Origin: CADEED01 sp035502995
GTDB lineage: Bacteria; Pseudomonadota; Gammaproteobacteria; Steroidobacterales; Steroidobacteraceae
Direction: 5' to 3'
Assembly (NCBI GenBank): GCA_035502995.1
Contig: DATJTW010000076.1
Location: 20,033-84,032 of the forward strand
DNA: 64,000 nt
The notes below the pieces were generated by a model that worked only from the letters and a program-made list of their open reading frames with translations, was not told the DNA's origin and did not search any database. Each line of letters starts with the position of its first letter. Position 1 is the first letter of the stretch. Shown here one piece after another: positions 7,137 through 15,187 of this stretch. Both the position numbers and the translations under genes were made by a program.

Positions 7137-7725
7137 GCGTTTCCTCCGCGGCCGGGACGATGTTCTGGATGCGCACCGTGCCGTCGTTCGACACGACGAT
7201 GTCGACCCAGTAACGCGTGCCCGCCGCCTGCGAGCGTCCGTCGACCGCGACCAGCGTGCCGTGCGACGAGAACTGCGCCGGGATCTTCAGCGCGACGGAA
7301 TCCGTCGGCCACATCGAAAAATCCGCCGGCGGCCACGCAGGTTCGCGCGAGCTCACCGCCAGCGGCGGCGCCGTCGCGCGCTCCAGCCGGGCGCCGAGCC
7401 ACACGCCGATACCCGCCGTCAGGCCGGCGAGCCCGGCCGCCAGTGCCCAGGTCGGCACGCGCGCCCGGCGCGAGCCGGGTGCGCCGCGCGCCATCTCGAC
7501 ACCGCGTGCCATCCCGGCACCGCGCGACATCCCGCCAGGACGCGACATCTCCGCGTCGCGCGGTCCTTCGGCATGTCGCCGGCGACGCGGCACCCCTTTT
7601 TCAACCGGCGCTGCGACCAATCGCTCGACTCGCGCATCCAGATCCCGGCTGGGCACGCAGCGCGCGAGATCGCGCGCGTACGCGCCGGTCAGCTCCGTCA
7701 ACTGCGGCGACAGTTCCTCGCTCAT
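7114..7725 (-). CDS. membrane protein partner of the ECF sigma factor (putative anti-sigma)
   Basis: 203 residues. The cytoplasmic N-terminal part (about residues 1-88) ends in an Arg/Gly/Met-rich low-complexity stretch. One transmembrane helix follows (WALAAGLAGLTAGIGVWLGA, about residues 92-111), then a periplasmic domain of about 90 residues. Start ATG at 7725 overlaps the sigma gene stop as ATGA, the usual arrangement for a sigma/anti-sigma pair. The Zn-binding HxxxCxxC signature of ZAS-type anti-sigma factors is absent, so the identification rests on position and topology. The periplasmic part ends RYWVDIVVSNDGTVRIQNIV, with no known fold that I can name. Confidence 0.6.
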   Translation of the reverse strand: MSEELSPQLTELTGAYARDLARCVPSRDLDARVERLVAAPVEKGVPRRRRHAEGPRDAEMSRPGGMSRGAGMARGVEMARGAPGSRRARVPTWALAAGLAGLTAGIGVWLGARLERATAPPLAVSSREPAWPPADFSMWPTDSVALKIPAQFSSHGTLVAVDGRSQAAGTRYWVDIVVSNDGTVRIQNIVPAAEETHVVTQTP

Positions 7726-8318
7726 GTGAGGCCTCGCTGTGCCAGCGGCAGGTCCGGTTGGAGATCGACGACTTCGAGGGAGACGAGACGGATGGTCAAC
7801 AAGGCGCGCGCCCGATGCAGACGCGAACGCACGGTGCCCACCGGGCAATCGAGTATCGACGCGACGGCGGCATACGGCAGCTCCTCGAGATCGCACAACG
7901 CGATGACCTCGCGATGCGGCAGCGGCAGCTCGAGCATGGCGCGGCGGAACGCGGCCGTGAGCTCGCTGCGCGCGATCTCGTCGACGGAATCGTCGGGCGA
8001 TGCACCGCGTGACTCGCCGGCGTCGTCGAGCGCGACGAAGCGCTTCTGCTGGCGGAAATGATGGCTGATCCGGTGCCGCAGCACGCCGCACAGATAGGCG
8101 AACACCGAGCCCTGCGCCGGATCGAAGTTCGCGGGCTCGCGCATGAGCTCGACGAACGTGTCGTGGACCATGTCCTCGGCGGATTGCCGCGAGCGGCACA
8201 TCGCGGCGGAGAAGCGCAGCAGCGCGCGCCCGTGTTTCTCGTACAGCGGCCGCAGTGCGGTGCCGTCGCCGGCGACCAGTTGCGCCACGTAGTCAGCGTC
8301 GTCGTTGATCAGGGTCAT
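7722..8318 (-). CDS. ECF-family RNA polymerase sigma factor
   Basis: 198 residues with region 2 (YEKHGRALLRFSAAM, then QSAEDMVHDTFVELMREPANFD, the core-binding and -10 recognition part). Region 4 contains the helix-turn-helix (LPLPHREVIALCDLEELPYA, then DCPVGTVRSRLHRARALL). Length and domain order are those of ECF sigma-70 proteins. ATG at 8318 was chosen over longer upstream options because it immediately precedes the family-typical start and leaves room for a candidate ECF promoter (8360-8383). It heads a three-gene operon with the membrane partner and the secreted protein. The signal it responds to is unknown. Confidence 0.9.
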   Translation of the reverse strand: MTLINDDADYVAQLVAGDGTALRPLYEKHGRALLRFSAAMCRSRQSAEDMVHDTFVELMREPANFDPAQGSVFAYLCGVLRHRISHHFRQQKRFVALDDAGESRGASPDDSVDEIARSELTAAFRRAMLELPLPHREVIALCDLEELPYAAVASILDCPVGTVRSRLHRARALLTIRLVSLEVVDLQPDLPLAQRGLT

Positions 8319-8359
8319 GTGAGGGGCGCCCGGCCGCGTTCTGACTGCGTCGAAGTTTG

Positions 8360-8383
8360 GACGCGGTCGCCATGAAAAGTTCC
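8360..8383 (-). promoter_or_regulatory. candidate ECF-type autoregulatory promoter
   Basis: On the minus strand GGAAC (8383-8379) is followed after 16 nt by GTC (8362-8360), which matches the widely conserved ECF pattern of a GGAAC -35 and a GTC-type -10 at 16-17 nt spacing. It lies 42-65 bp upstream of the sigma gene ATG, so the operon probably drives itself. Confidence 0.55.
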
Positions 8384-8421
8384 GCCGCATGTGTGTCAGG
8401 TCCGGCAAGAAGCCGACACAC

Positions 8422-9144
8422 TCAGCCACGTTCGACGAGCACGCCGATGACATAACCCTCACCGTGTACGGTCTTGATGATGCGCGGTCCGCGCGCGTCG
8501 TCGCCGAGGATCTGGCGCAGCCGCGAGATGCGCACGTCGATGCTTCGATCGAAGGGATCGGCGTCGCGCCCGCGCGCGAGCTCGATCAGCCGGCCGCGCG
8601 AGACGACGCGGTTGCCGTGCGCGAGCAGCGACGCGAGCACGCGGTACTCCGAGCTGCGCAGCGCGGTGGTCTTTCCCTGCGGGTCGCTGAGCTCGCGGGC
8701 GACGATGTCGAGCTGCCAGCCGCCAAAACGATAGAGCCGGTTGCGCGGCGTCCCCGGCTCGCGCGCACCGCCGCCGGCGCGGCGCAGGATGTTGCGGATG
8801 CGCGCGACCATTTCCCTGAAATTCAAGGGTTTCACGAGAAAGTCGTCCGCGCCCATCTCGAGGCCGACGATGCGGTCGACGTCGTCCGCGCGGCGTGTCG
8901 TGATGACGACGGGCACGTCGCTGGTCGCCAGCAGAGACCGGCACACACGCAGCCCGTCGTCGTCGCCATTGAGGTCGAGCACGATCAGGTCGATGCGCGT
9001 GCGTTCGAGCGCGCGCTGCAGGCCGAGGCCGGTGCTCGCGGTGGTGACTCGATAGGCGTGACGCTCGAGATGGCCGGCGAGCGCGGCGCGGCTGTCGCGG
9101 TCCTCGTCGACGATCAACACGTGTTTGGGCAGCGAATCGATCAT
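8422..9144 (-). CDS. OmpR/PhoB-type response regulator, no adjacent kinase
   Basis: 240 residues: receiver domain (residues about 7-120) with acidic pocket D13/E14/D15, phosphoacceptor Asp57 (LIVLDLNGDDDG), switch Thr (VVITTRR) and Lys in LVKPLNF. A winged-helix DNA-binding domain follows (about 145-238; DRSIDVRISRLRQIL, VHGEGYVI). Start ATG at 9144 is the first Met before the canonical receiver start. The acidic GDDDG after the phosphoacceptor is unusual. No histidine kinase gene is adjacent; the divergent neighbour is a BamA-family gene, which suggests, without proof, envelope-related control. A TTGACA box (9218-9223) lies in the 133-bp divergent gap. Confidence 0.88.
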   Translation of the reverse strand: MIDSLPKHVLIVDEDRDSRAALAGHLERHAYRVTTASTGLGLQRALERTRIDLIVLDLNGDDDGLRVCRSLLATSDVPVVITTRRADDVDRIVGLEMGADDFLVKPLNFREMVARIRNILRRAGGGAREPGTPRNRLYRFGGWQLDIVARELSDPQGKTTALRSSEYRVLASLLAHGNRVVSRGRLIELARGRDADPFDRSIDVRISRLRQILGDDARGPRIIKTVHGEGYVIGVLVERG

Positions 9145-9277
9145 GGGTGCGGGCGTATTGCCACGAGCGCGACGAAAGGTTCCATCGTTGCAGCGCGCGA
9201 ACATCCGGTAACAATTCTTGACAATTTCGCATCGAGTCGGCGGAAACCCGGCGCGCGGATTCGTGTCACATGCCGGG

Positions 9278-11659
9278 ATGCAAAGAACAGGTCTCGTCCT
9301 CCTCGCGGCGTTGCTGCTCTCCACGGTAGTTAGAGCGGACTTCACCGTCACCGACATCCGCGTCGAGGGATTGCAACGCATCCCCGAGGGCACGGTCTTC
9401 AACATCCTGCCGGTCAACATCGGCGACGTCCTGACGACGCAGCGCATCCGCGAGTCGCTGCGCGCCGTGCATGCCAGCGGCTTCTTCCGCGACGTGGAGC
9501 TGCGCCGCGAGGATCCCGGCGTGCTGGTGGTCGTGGTGCAGGAATACCCGTCGATCCGCGGCTTCGAGATCATGGGCAACAAGGACATCAAGAAGGAAGA
9601 CCTCGAGAAGTCGCTGCGCAACGTCGGCCTCGCCAGCGGCAAGCTGCTGAACCGCTCGACGCTCGAGGACGTGCGCCAGTTCCTGATCGAGCAGTACTTC
9701 ACGCGCGGGCGCTACGACGTACGGGTGAACACGGACGTCGACGACGTCGGCGCGAACCTCGTGGACGTGAAGATCACCATCGCCGAGGGCAAACGCGCCC
9801 GGATCCGGCAGATCAGCCTGGTCGGCAACGAACACTTCACGGACCAGCAGGTGCTCGGCGGCAACGAGCTGAAGCCGACGAACCTCCTGTCCTTCTACAA
9901 GCAGGACGACAAGTACTCGCGCGAATCGCTGAACGGCGATCTCGAGAAGATCCGCTCCTGGTACATGGACCGCGGCTACGCGAACTTCGAGATCACCTCG
10001 ACGCAGGTGGCGCTCGCGCCGGAGAAGGACGACCTCTTCATCACCGTGAACGTGTTCGAAGGGCAGACCTTCAAGATGGGCGCGGTGAAGCTGGCCGGGC
10101 GCTTCGTGGTGCCCGAGTCCTCGCTGCGCCATTACGTGTTCATCAAGGCCGGTGACACGTATTCGCAGCACCTCATCACCGCCAGCGAGGAGGCGATGCG
10201 CAACCGCCTCGGCGAGGAAGGCTTCGCCTTCGCCGACGTGCACGCCGTGCCCATCGTCGACAAGGACGGCAACATCGGCCTGACGTTCCAGGTCGAGCCG
10301 AACGCGCGCACGTACGTGCGCCGCGTGAATTTCAACGGCGTGCAGAAGACGAACGACGACGTGCTGCGCCGCGAGTTCCGCCAGCTCGAAGGTTCGGTGC
10401 TGTCGAACGCCGCGGTGAAGCGCTCCGAGGAACGGCTGCAGCGGCTGCCGTACATCAAGAGCGTGAAGACGGAGACGAAACCGGTGGCGGGGACGCCGGA
10501 CCTCGTCGACGTCGAGGTGCAGGTCGAGGAGGGCCCGTCATCGACGCTGGGCGGCGGCATCGGCTACTCCGAGCGCCAGTCGTTCATGTTGTCGGGCAAC
10601 TTCGTCGACGCGAACCTGCTCGGTACCGGCGACCGCCTCGCGATCGAGCTGAACGGCGGCAAGTACAGCAAGACGTATTCGGTCGCGCACACCAATCCGT
10701 ACTTCACGGTCGACGGCCTGTCGCTGTCGTTGAACGGCGGCTACCAGCAGCAGGAGCGCCTCACCGCCTCGTACTCGCAGTTCACGACCGAGACGTATTC
10801 GACCGGCTTCTCGCTGGGCTATCCACTGACCGAGAACCAGGGCGTGAACTTCGGCCTGAGCTTCAGCCACCAGGACCTGGCGACCGTGTTCTCGAGCAGC
10901 ACGCAGCTGCGCGACTGGGTGCGCCACAACGGCGACGACTACTTCCGCCGCGTCGGCAGCGATCCGATCCTCGGCACGATCCTCGACGTCGCCGAGATCG
11001 GCCTGGGCTGGGGCTACGACAGCCGCGACCGCTCGCTGTTTCCGACGAAGGGCGGCTCGCATCGGCTCAGCGTCTCGGTGACGCCGCCGGGCGGTTCGGT
11101 GAGCTACGCGATCGCCAATTTCCGCTCGCAGCAGTTCTTCCGCATCCCGCTGCCGCTGATCGACAAGATGCCGTTCATGCTGTCGACCAACATCGGCTAC
11201 GGCACGGCGTTCGGCGACACCACCGGCATCCCGCCGAACCGCCACGTGTTCACCGGCGGCAGTGAGTCCGTGCGCGGCTTCAAGGACGGCACGCTCGGCC
11301 CGCGCGACTCGCTGGGCAATCCGTTCGGCGGCGACGCCGGCTTCTCGACGCAGCTCGAAGCCATCATCCCGCTGACCGGCAAGTTCGCGAGCAGCGGCCG
11401 CGTCAGCCTGTTCGTCGACGCCGGCCAGTCCTACTACCTGGGCGACACGCAGTTCCGCAATAGGCGCGGCGACCGCACCAGCTACGGCTTCGATCTCGGC
11501 GATGCGCGCGTGTCCACCGGCGTCGCCGTGCAGTGGCTGTCGCCGATGGGACTGTTCCGCTTCAGCTGGGCGAAACCCCTCAAGTACCAGAGCGAGACGC
11601 GCCGCGAATTCGGCGACGAGCTCGAAACCTTCCAGTTCTCGGTTGGCCAGGCGTTCTAG
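9278..11659 (+). CDS. bamA: BamA-family outer-membrane protein assembly factor
   Basis: 793 residues from the ATG at 9278. Signal peptide MQRTGLVLLAALLLSTVVRA is followed by FTVTDIRVEGLQRIPEGTVF, the classic start of POTRA1. Five POTRA domains span about residues 21-420, and a 16-strand barrel follows. It has the lid-loop signature VRGFKDGTLGPRD and ends QFSVGQAF, a Bam-type terminal strand. In the cell it would fold and insert beta-barrel proteins into the outer membrane. The usual neighbours (rseP upstream; skp, lpxD, fabZ downstream) are missing, so this may be a second BamA-like copy or a relocated gene. The next gene is a lipoprotein starting 19 bp after the stop. Confidence 0.88.
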   Translation: MQRTGLVLLAALLLSTVVRADFTVTDIRVEGLQRIPEGTVFNILPVNIGDVLTTQRIRESLRAVHASGFFRDVELRREDPGVLVVVVQEYPSIRGFEIMGNKDIKKEDLEKSLRNVGLASGKLLNRSTLEDVRQFLIEQYFTRGRYDVRVNTDVDDVGANLVDVKITIAEGKRARIRQISLVGNEHFTDQQVLGGNELKPTNLLSFYKQDDKYSRESLNGDLEKIRSWYMDRGYANFEITSTQVALAPEKDDLFITVNVFEGQTFKMGAVKLAGRFVVPESSLRHYVFIKAGDTYSQHLITASEEAMRNRLGEEGFAFADVHAVPIVDKDGNIGLTFQVEPNARTYVRRVNFNGVQKTNDDVLRREFRQLEGSVLSNAAVKRSEERLQRLPYIKSVKTETKPVAGTPDLVDVEVQVEEGPSSTLGGGIGYSERQSFMLSGNFVDANLLGTGDRLAIELNGGKYSKTYSVAHTNPYFTVDGLSLSLNGGYQQQERLTASYSQFTTETYSTGFSLGYPLTENQGVNFGLSFSHQDLATVFSSSTQLRDWVRHNGDDYFRRVGSDPILGTILDVAEIGLGWGYDSRDRSLFPTKGGSHRLSVSVTPPGGSVSYAIANFRSQQFFRIPLPLIDKMPFMLSTNIGYGTAFGDTTGIPPNRHVFTGGSESVRGFKDGTLGPRDSLGNPFGGDAGFSTQLEAIIPLTGKFASSGRVSLFVDAGQSYYLGDTQFRNRRGDRTSYGFDLGDARVSTGVAVQWLSPMGLFRFSWAKPLKYQSETRREFGDELETFQFSVGQAF

Positions 11660-11678
11660 CCACTTTCACGGAGTCATC

Positions 11679-12980
11679 ATGTTCAATCGCAATTTCCTGA
11701 TGCGCGCTGCGCTCGTGGCCGCGGCGCTGGCCCTGGTTTCCTGCGGCGGCGGCGGTGGCGGCGGCGGCAAGGCGAAGATCCGCCTGCTGAACCTCAGCAC
11801 CGGCTACACGTCGCTCGACCTCATCACCAACGTCCAGGACGACGATGACGACGACGTCACGCAGTCGTCGAACGTCGCGCTCGACTCGGTCAGCGAGTAC
11901 GTCGACCTCGATGCGGACAACTACACCATCAAGCTCAAGCGCACCGGCTCCGGCAGCGTGCTGCGTTCGTTCACCGGCGAGCAGCTGGTCAACGACACGA
12001 TCAACACGTACGTCGCGTTCGGCGAGGTCGGCGCGTTCGGCGCGCTGAAGCTCGACGACACGCAGGACGACGCGGATGCGGGCGAGACCAAGCTCGCGCT
12101 CGCGAACCTGTCGTCGGCGGGCAACCTCGACGTGTACATCACGGGCGCCGACGTCGATCTCGACGACACGACGCCGGTGGCCTCGGGCGTCGGCGCCGGC
12201 TTCCAGAACATCACCGTCGACAGCGGTTCGTTCCGCCTGCGCGTCACCGCCTCCGGCGACACGTCCGACGTACGGCTCGACATCCCGACGTTCACGCTGG
12301 CGGACAAGGGCGTCGCCGCGCTGATCTTCACGTCGACGCAGGGCGGCACGCTGGCCAATGCGATCTATCTGCCGCAGGAGGGGCAGCCGACCAAGCTGAC
12401 GAACGCGAAGTCGCGCGTGCGCGCGGCGATCGGCGCCGCGAACGGCGCGAACGCCTCCGTGCAGGTGGGCGGCGTCACCGTGCTCGCGACGGCGACCGCC
12501 GGCGTCATCGGCAGTCGCTACACGTTGCTGGATTCCGGTTCGCAGGCCGTCACGCTGGTCGTCAACGGCACGCAGGTGACGGTGCCCAACGTGCAGCTCA
12601 GCGCCGGCGCCGACTACACGCTGCTGGTGTACAGCACCGCGAACGGCCCGACGACCAGCCTCGTCGTCGACGACAACCGGCTGCCGACCAGCAGCACGCA
12701 GGTCAAGTTGCGCCTGCTGAACGGCATGTCGACGCTGGCCGCACCGATCACGTTGTCGCTGGATTTCTCGCCGCTGGTCGAGGGCACGTTGCTCGGCGAA
12801 GTCTCGGACGAGGTGGAGGTGTCGAGCGGCAGCGACCGCCAACTCGACGTGTCGAACACGTCGACGGCGGCGGCGATCCTCACGCGCACCGGGCTGTCGC
12901 TGCAGCAGAACTCGGTCTATACGTTCTTCATGACCGACAACGGCGCGACGCCGATCGGCGTGTTGCGCCGGGATCGTTAG
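11679..12980 (+). CDS. DUF4397-type surface lipoprotein
   Basis: 433 residues. Start ATG at 11679 has a CGGAG site upstream and begins a lipoprotein signal peptide (AALALVSC, lipidated Cys about residue 20) followed by a run of eight Gly. The mature part holds two beta-sandwich repeats beginning KIRLLNLSTGYTSLDL and VKLRLLNGMSTLAAPITL, as in DUF4397 proteins. An acidic DDDDDD stretch lies at about residues 53-58. It is co-oriented with and 19 bp from the BamA-family gene. The 3' end overlaps that of the convergent kinase gene by 4 bp. Role unknown; probably periplasmic or surface-exposed. Confidence 0.8.
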   Translation: MFNRNFLMRAALVAAALALVSCGGGGGGGGKAKIRLLNLSTGYTSLDLITNVQDDDDDDVTQSSNVALDSVSEYVDLDADNYTIKLKRTGSGSVLRSFTGEQLVNDTINTYVAFGEVGAFGALKLDDTQDDADAGETKLALANLSSAGNLDVYITGADVDLDDTTPVASGVGAGFQNITVDSGSFRLRVTASGDTSDVRLDIPTFTLADKGVAALIFTSTQGGTLANAIYLPQEGQPTKLTNAKSRVRAAIGAANGANASVQVGGVTVLATATAGVIGSRYTLLDSGSQAVTLVVNGTQVTVPNVQLSAGADYTLLVYSTANGPTTSLVVDDNRLPTSSTQVKLRLLNGMSTLAAPITLSLDFSPLVEGTLLGEVSDEVEVSSGSDRQLDVSNTSTAAAILTRTGLSLQQNSVYTFFMTDNGATPIGVLRRDR

Positions 12981-14596
12981 TTGGTCGGGTGGCGCTGCAC
13001 CTGGGACAGCTCCCGGTGCAGCGCCTCCGGGTCGACCGGTTTCACCAGGTGCTTCACGAAGCCGGCCTGCCGCGACATCAGCCGGTCTTCGGGGAAACCG
13101 TAGCCAGTCAACGCCACCAGCCGGATGTTCGCGCCGGCCGGGTGATTGCGGATGCGGCGCGCGAGCTCGTAGCCGTCCATGCCGCCGGGCAGGCCGATGT
13201 CGATGAACGCGACGTCGAGCGGTCCGGCGACCGTTTCGCGCTCCAGCATCTGCAGCGCGTGTTCGCCGTCGGGCGCCTCGCAGACGTCGTGGCCGTGCGC
13301 CAGCAACACCGCGCGGTACATCTCGCGCGAATCGTGGTTGTCGTCGACCAGCAGGACGCGCCGCGACTCGAACGAGCGTTTCGCGTCGGCGCCGTTGCCG
13401 GCGGTCGACTCGAGGCGCGGCGCCTTCACCGTCGGCAGCCGCACCGTGAACGTGGAGCCGCGGCCGTCACCGTCGCTGTGCGCCTCCACCGTGCCGCCGT
13501 GCATCTCGGCGAGCCGGCGCACCAGCGTGAGACCGATGCCCAAGCCACCGCGCGAGCGGTCGATGGTGTGGTGCGCCTGCACGAACAGGTCGAAGATCTT
13601 CGGCAACATGTCGGCGGGGATGCCGATGCCCTGGTCCGCGACGCGCACCACGGCGTCGTCGCCCTGGCGCCCGACGAACACGCTGACGATGCCATCGCCG
13701 CGCGTGAACTTCAGCGCGTTCGACACGAGGTTGCCGACGATCTGCTCGATGCGCACCTGGTCGCCCGAGATCCACACGGGCTCGGAGACGAGATCGACGC
13801 GGCCCTGGTTGATCGGGTTGCCGGCGGCGATGACGCTGACCGACGCCTTCACCGCGTCGGCGAGGTTCACCGGCGCGCGCTTCAGCACGATCTTGCCGGT
13901 GACGGCGCGGCCGACGTCGAGCAGGTCGTCGACCAGCCGCGCCATGTGCGTGACCTGGCGCTTGATGATGCCGGTGGCGCGCTGGCCCATCGGGTCGGAC
14001 TGGTTCAGCAGCGTGAGCGCGTGCACCGCGCCCTGGATCGCGCCGAGCGGATTGCGCAGCTCGTGCGCGAGCATCGCGAGGAACTCGTCCTTCGAGCGGT
14101 TCTCGCGCTGCGCACGCGCCAGCGAGCTGATGTCGGAGAGGATCAGCGTGCGGTGTTCGACGTCGTCGAGCACGATGCGCGAGAACGTGACCTGGACCTC
14201 GGTGCTCTCGTGGCCGTCGACGACCAGGCGCGTCTGGTAGCGGCCCGAGCCGTGGTCGAGCATCGCGCGCACGATCTCGCCCTCCGCGGCGGGTAGATAG
14301 CGGCCGATCGACGTGCCGAACGCCTGTTCGAGCGGCACGCGCACGAGATCGGCGAAGCGCTGGTTGCAGTAGACGATGTCGCCGGTCACCGAGAGCGTGG
14401 CCGCGCCTTCCTGCATGCGCTCGACCAGCGCGCGGTAAGGCGCGTCGGCGCTGCGCAGCGTGAACACGCGGCGCTCGCCTTTCTCGTCGGCCAGCAGCAG
14501 CGCGTCGATCTCGCCGGAGTAGATGGCGTGCAGGTTGCCTTCGGCTTCGGCCAGGCGCGCGCGCAGTTCGTCGATGTCGAGATCGTCAGGGCTCAA
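12977..14596 (-). CDS. PAS hybrid histidine kinase, last gene of the kai operon
   Basis: 539 residues, soluble, with no transmembrane segment. An N-terminal coiled coil (residues 5-25) is followed by a PAS domain (about 52-165). HisKA has phosphoacceptor His178 (FLAMLAHELRNPLGAIQG). HATPase_c spans about 275-390 with N-box GNLVSNALKFTRG, G1 DQGIGIP and G2 GGLGIGLTL. A C-terminal receiver (about 413-535) has DD at 418-419, Asp466 and Lys in VKHLVKPVDP. The start is TTG at 14596, inside the stop region of the upstream kaiB gene (11-bp overlap), because it yields the full N-terminus. It is the likely signalling output of the Kai proteins, analogous in role to SasA or to the PAS kinase next to kaiBC in Legionella; no separate DNA-binding regulator is encoded nearby. 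Confidence 0.9.
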   Translation of the reverse strand: MSPDDLDIDELRARLAEAEGNLHAIYSGEIDALLLADEKGERRVFTLRSADAPYRALVERMQEGAATLSVTGDIVYCNQRFADLVRVPLEQAFGTSIGRYLPAAEGEIVRAMLDHGSGRYQTRLVVDGHESTEVQVTFSRIVLDDVEHRTLILSDISSLARAQRENRSKDEFLAMLAHELRNPLGAIQGAVHALTLLNQSDPMGQRATGIIKRQVTHMARLVDDLLDVGRAVTGKIVLKRAPVNLADAVKASVSVIAAGNPINQGRVDLVSEPVWISGDQVRIEQIVGNLVSNALKFTRGDGIVSVFVGRQGDDAVVRVADQGIGIPADMLPKIFDLFVQAHHTIDRSRGGLGIGLTLVRRLAEMHGGTVEAHSDGDGRGSTFTVRLPTVKAPRLESTAGNGADAKRSFESRRVLLVDDNHDSREMYRAVLLAHGHDVCEAPDGEHALQMLERETVAGPLDVAFIDIGLPGGMDGYELARRIRNHPAGANIRLVALTGYGFPEDRLMSRQAGFVKHLVKPVDPEALHRELSQVQRHPTN

Positions 14597-14891
14597 AGGC
14601 CACCTGTACTTCGGGCGGGATGCCGAGACCGTTCAGCAGGCGCCGCCGGTCGCTCATGTCGCCCACGACCAGTCGTTGCGGCGCGGGCTGGCACTTCACC
14701 AGCGTGGGGATCGCGATGATCTGGTCCGCGCTGATCCGGCTCGGCTGTTGATAGACGTCGATGATGTCCAGCTCGTAGCGGCCGACCAGGTACTGCTCGC
14801 AGATCTCGCGCACGGCCGAGATCGCCCGCGTGGACCGGGGCGTCAGACCCGTCACGTACAGGCGCAGCACGTATTTTTCGGGGTCGGTCAC
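14586..14891 (-). CDS. kaiB: KaiB-like protein, second and divergent copy
   Basis: 101 residues with the thioredoxin-like KaiB pattern: KYVLRLYVTGLTPRSTRA, then ELDIIDVYQQPS, the cis-Pro region AIPTLVKCQPAP and VVGDMSDRRRLLNGLGI. Start is GTG at 14891, overlapping the upstream kaiB stop as GTGA. Compared with the first copy, the conserved IIGDLS reads VVGDMS and the C-terminal tail differs. KaiB proteins bind the KaiC ring after a fold switch; a second divergent copy may bind the kinase or KaiC in a different state. It is the third gene of kaiC-kaiB-kaiB-kinase. Confidence 0.88.
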   Translation of the reverse strand: MTDPEKYVLRLYVTGLTPRSTRAISAVREICEQYLVGRYELDIIDVYQQPSRISADQIIAIPTLVKCQPAPQRLVVGDMSDRRRLLNGLGIPPEVQVAFEP

Positions 14892-15187
14892 GCACTGGCT
14901 CGGCGCGGGCGCAAATCCAGGCCCACGAGCACACGTTCGGTGTTGGACAGGTCGCCGATGATCTTCTTGATCGGCGTGGGTAGTTTGCGCACGAGCGTCG
15001 GCAACGCGAGGATCTGGTCGCCGCGACCCAGCGCGGGGTTTTCGACCAGGTCGATCACCTCGATGCTGTAGCGGCCGGCGAGATGTTCCTCGCAGATCTT
15101 GCGCAGGTTGGCGAACGCGCGCCCGGCCTTCGGCGTCTGGCCGGCGACGTACAGCCGCAAATCCCACTTGTCAGTGGCGGGACTCAT
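14888..15187 (-). CDS. kaiB: KaiB clock-type protein, first copy
   Basis: 99 residues very close in pattern to cyanobacterial KaiB: DLRLYVAGQTPKAGRAF, SIEVIDLVENPAL, ILALPTLVRKLPTPIKKIIG, then DLSNTERVLVGLDL. It keeps the KaiB landmarks of the fold-switching C-terminal half (the IIGDLS segment). ATG at 15187 overlaps the kaiC TGA by 4 bp (ATGA), so the two are translationally coupled. In known clocks KaiB binds the CI ring of KaiC and helps reset its phosphorylation. Confidence 0.93.
   Translation of the reverse strand: MSPATDKWDLRLYVAGQTPKAGRAFANLRKICEEHLAGRYSIEVIDLVENPALGRGDQILALPTLVRKLPTPIKKIIGDLSNTERVLVGLDLRPRRASA

Noticed and set aside
8463..9702. Longer N-terminus for the minus-strand response regulator (to 9702)
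   Set aside because: The extra part is antisense to the BamA-family gene; the receiver domain begins normally at 9144.
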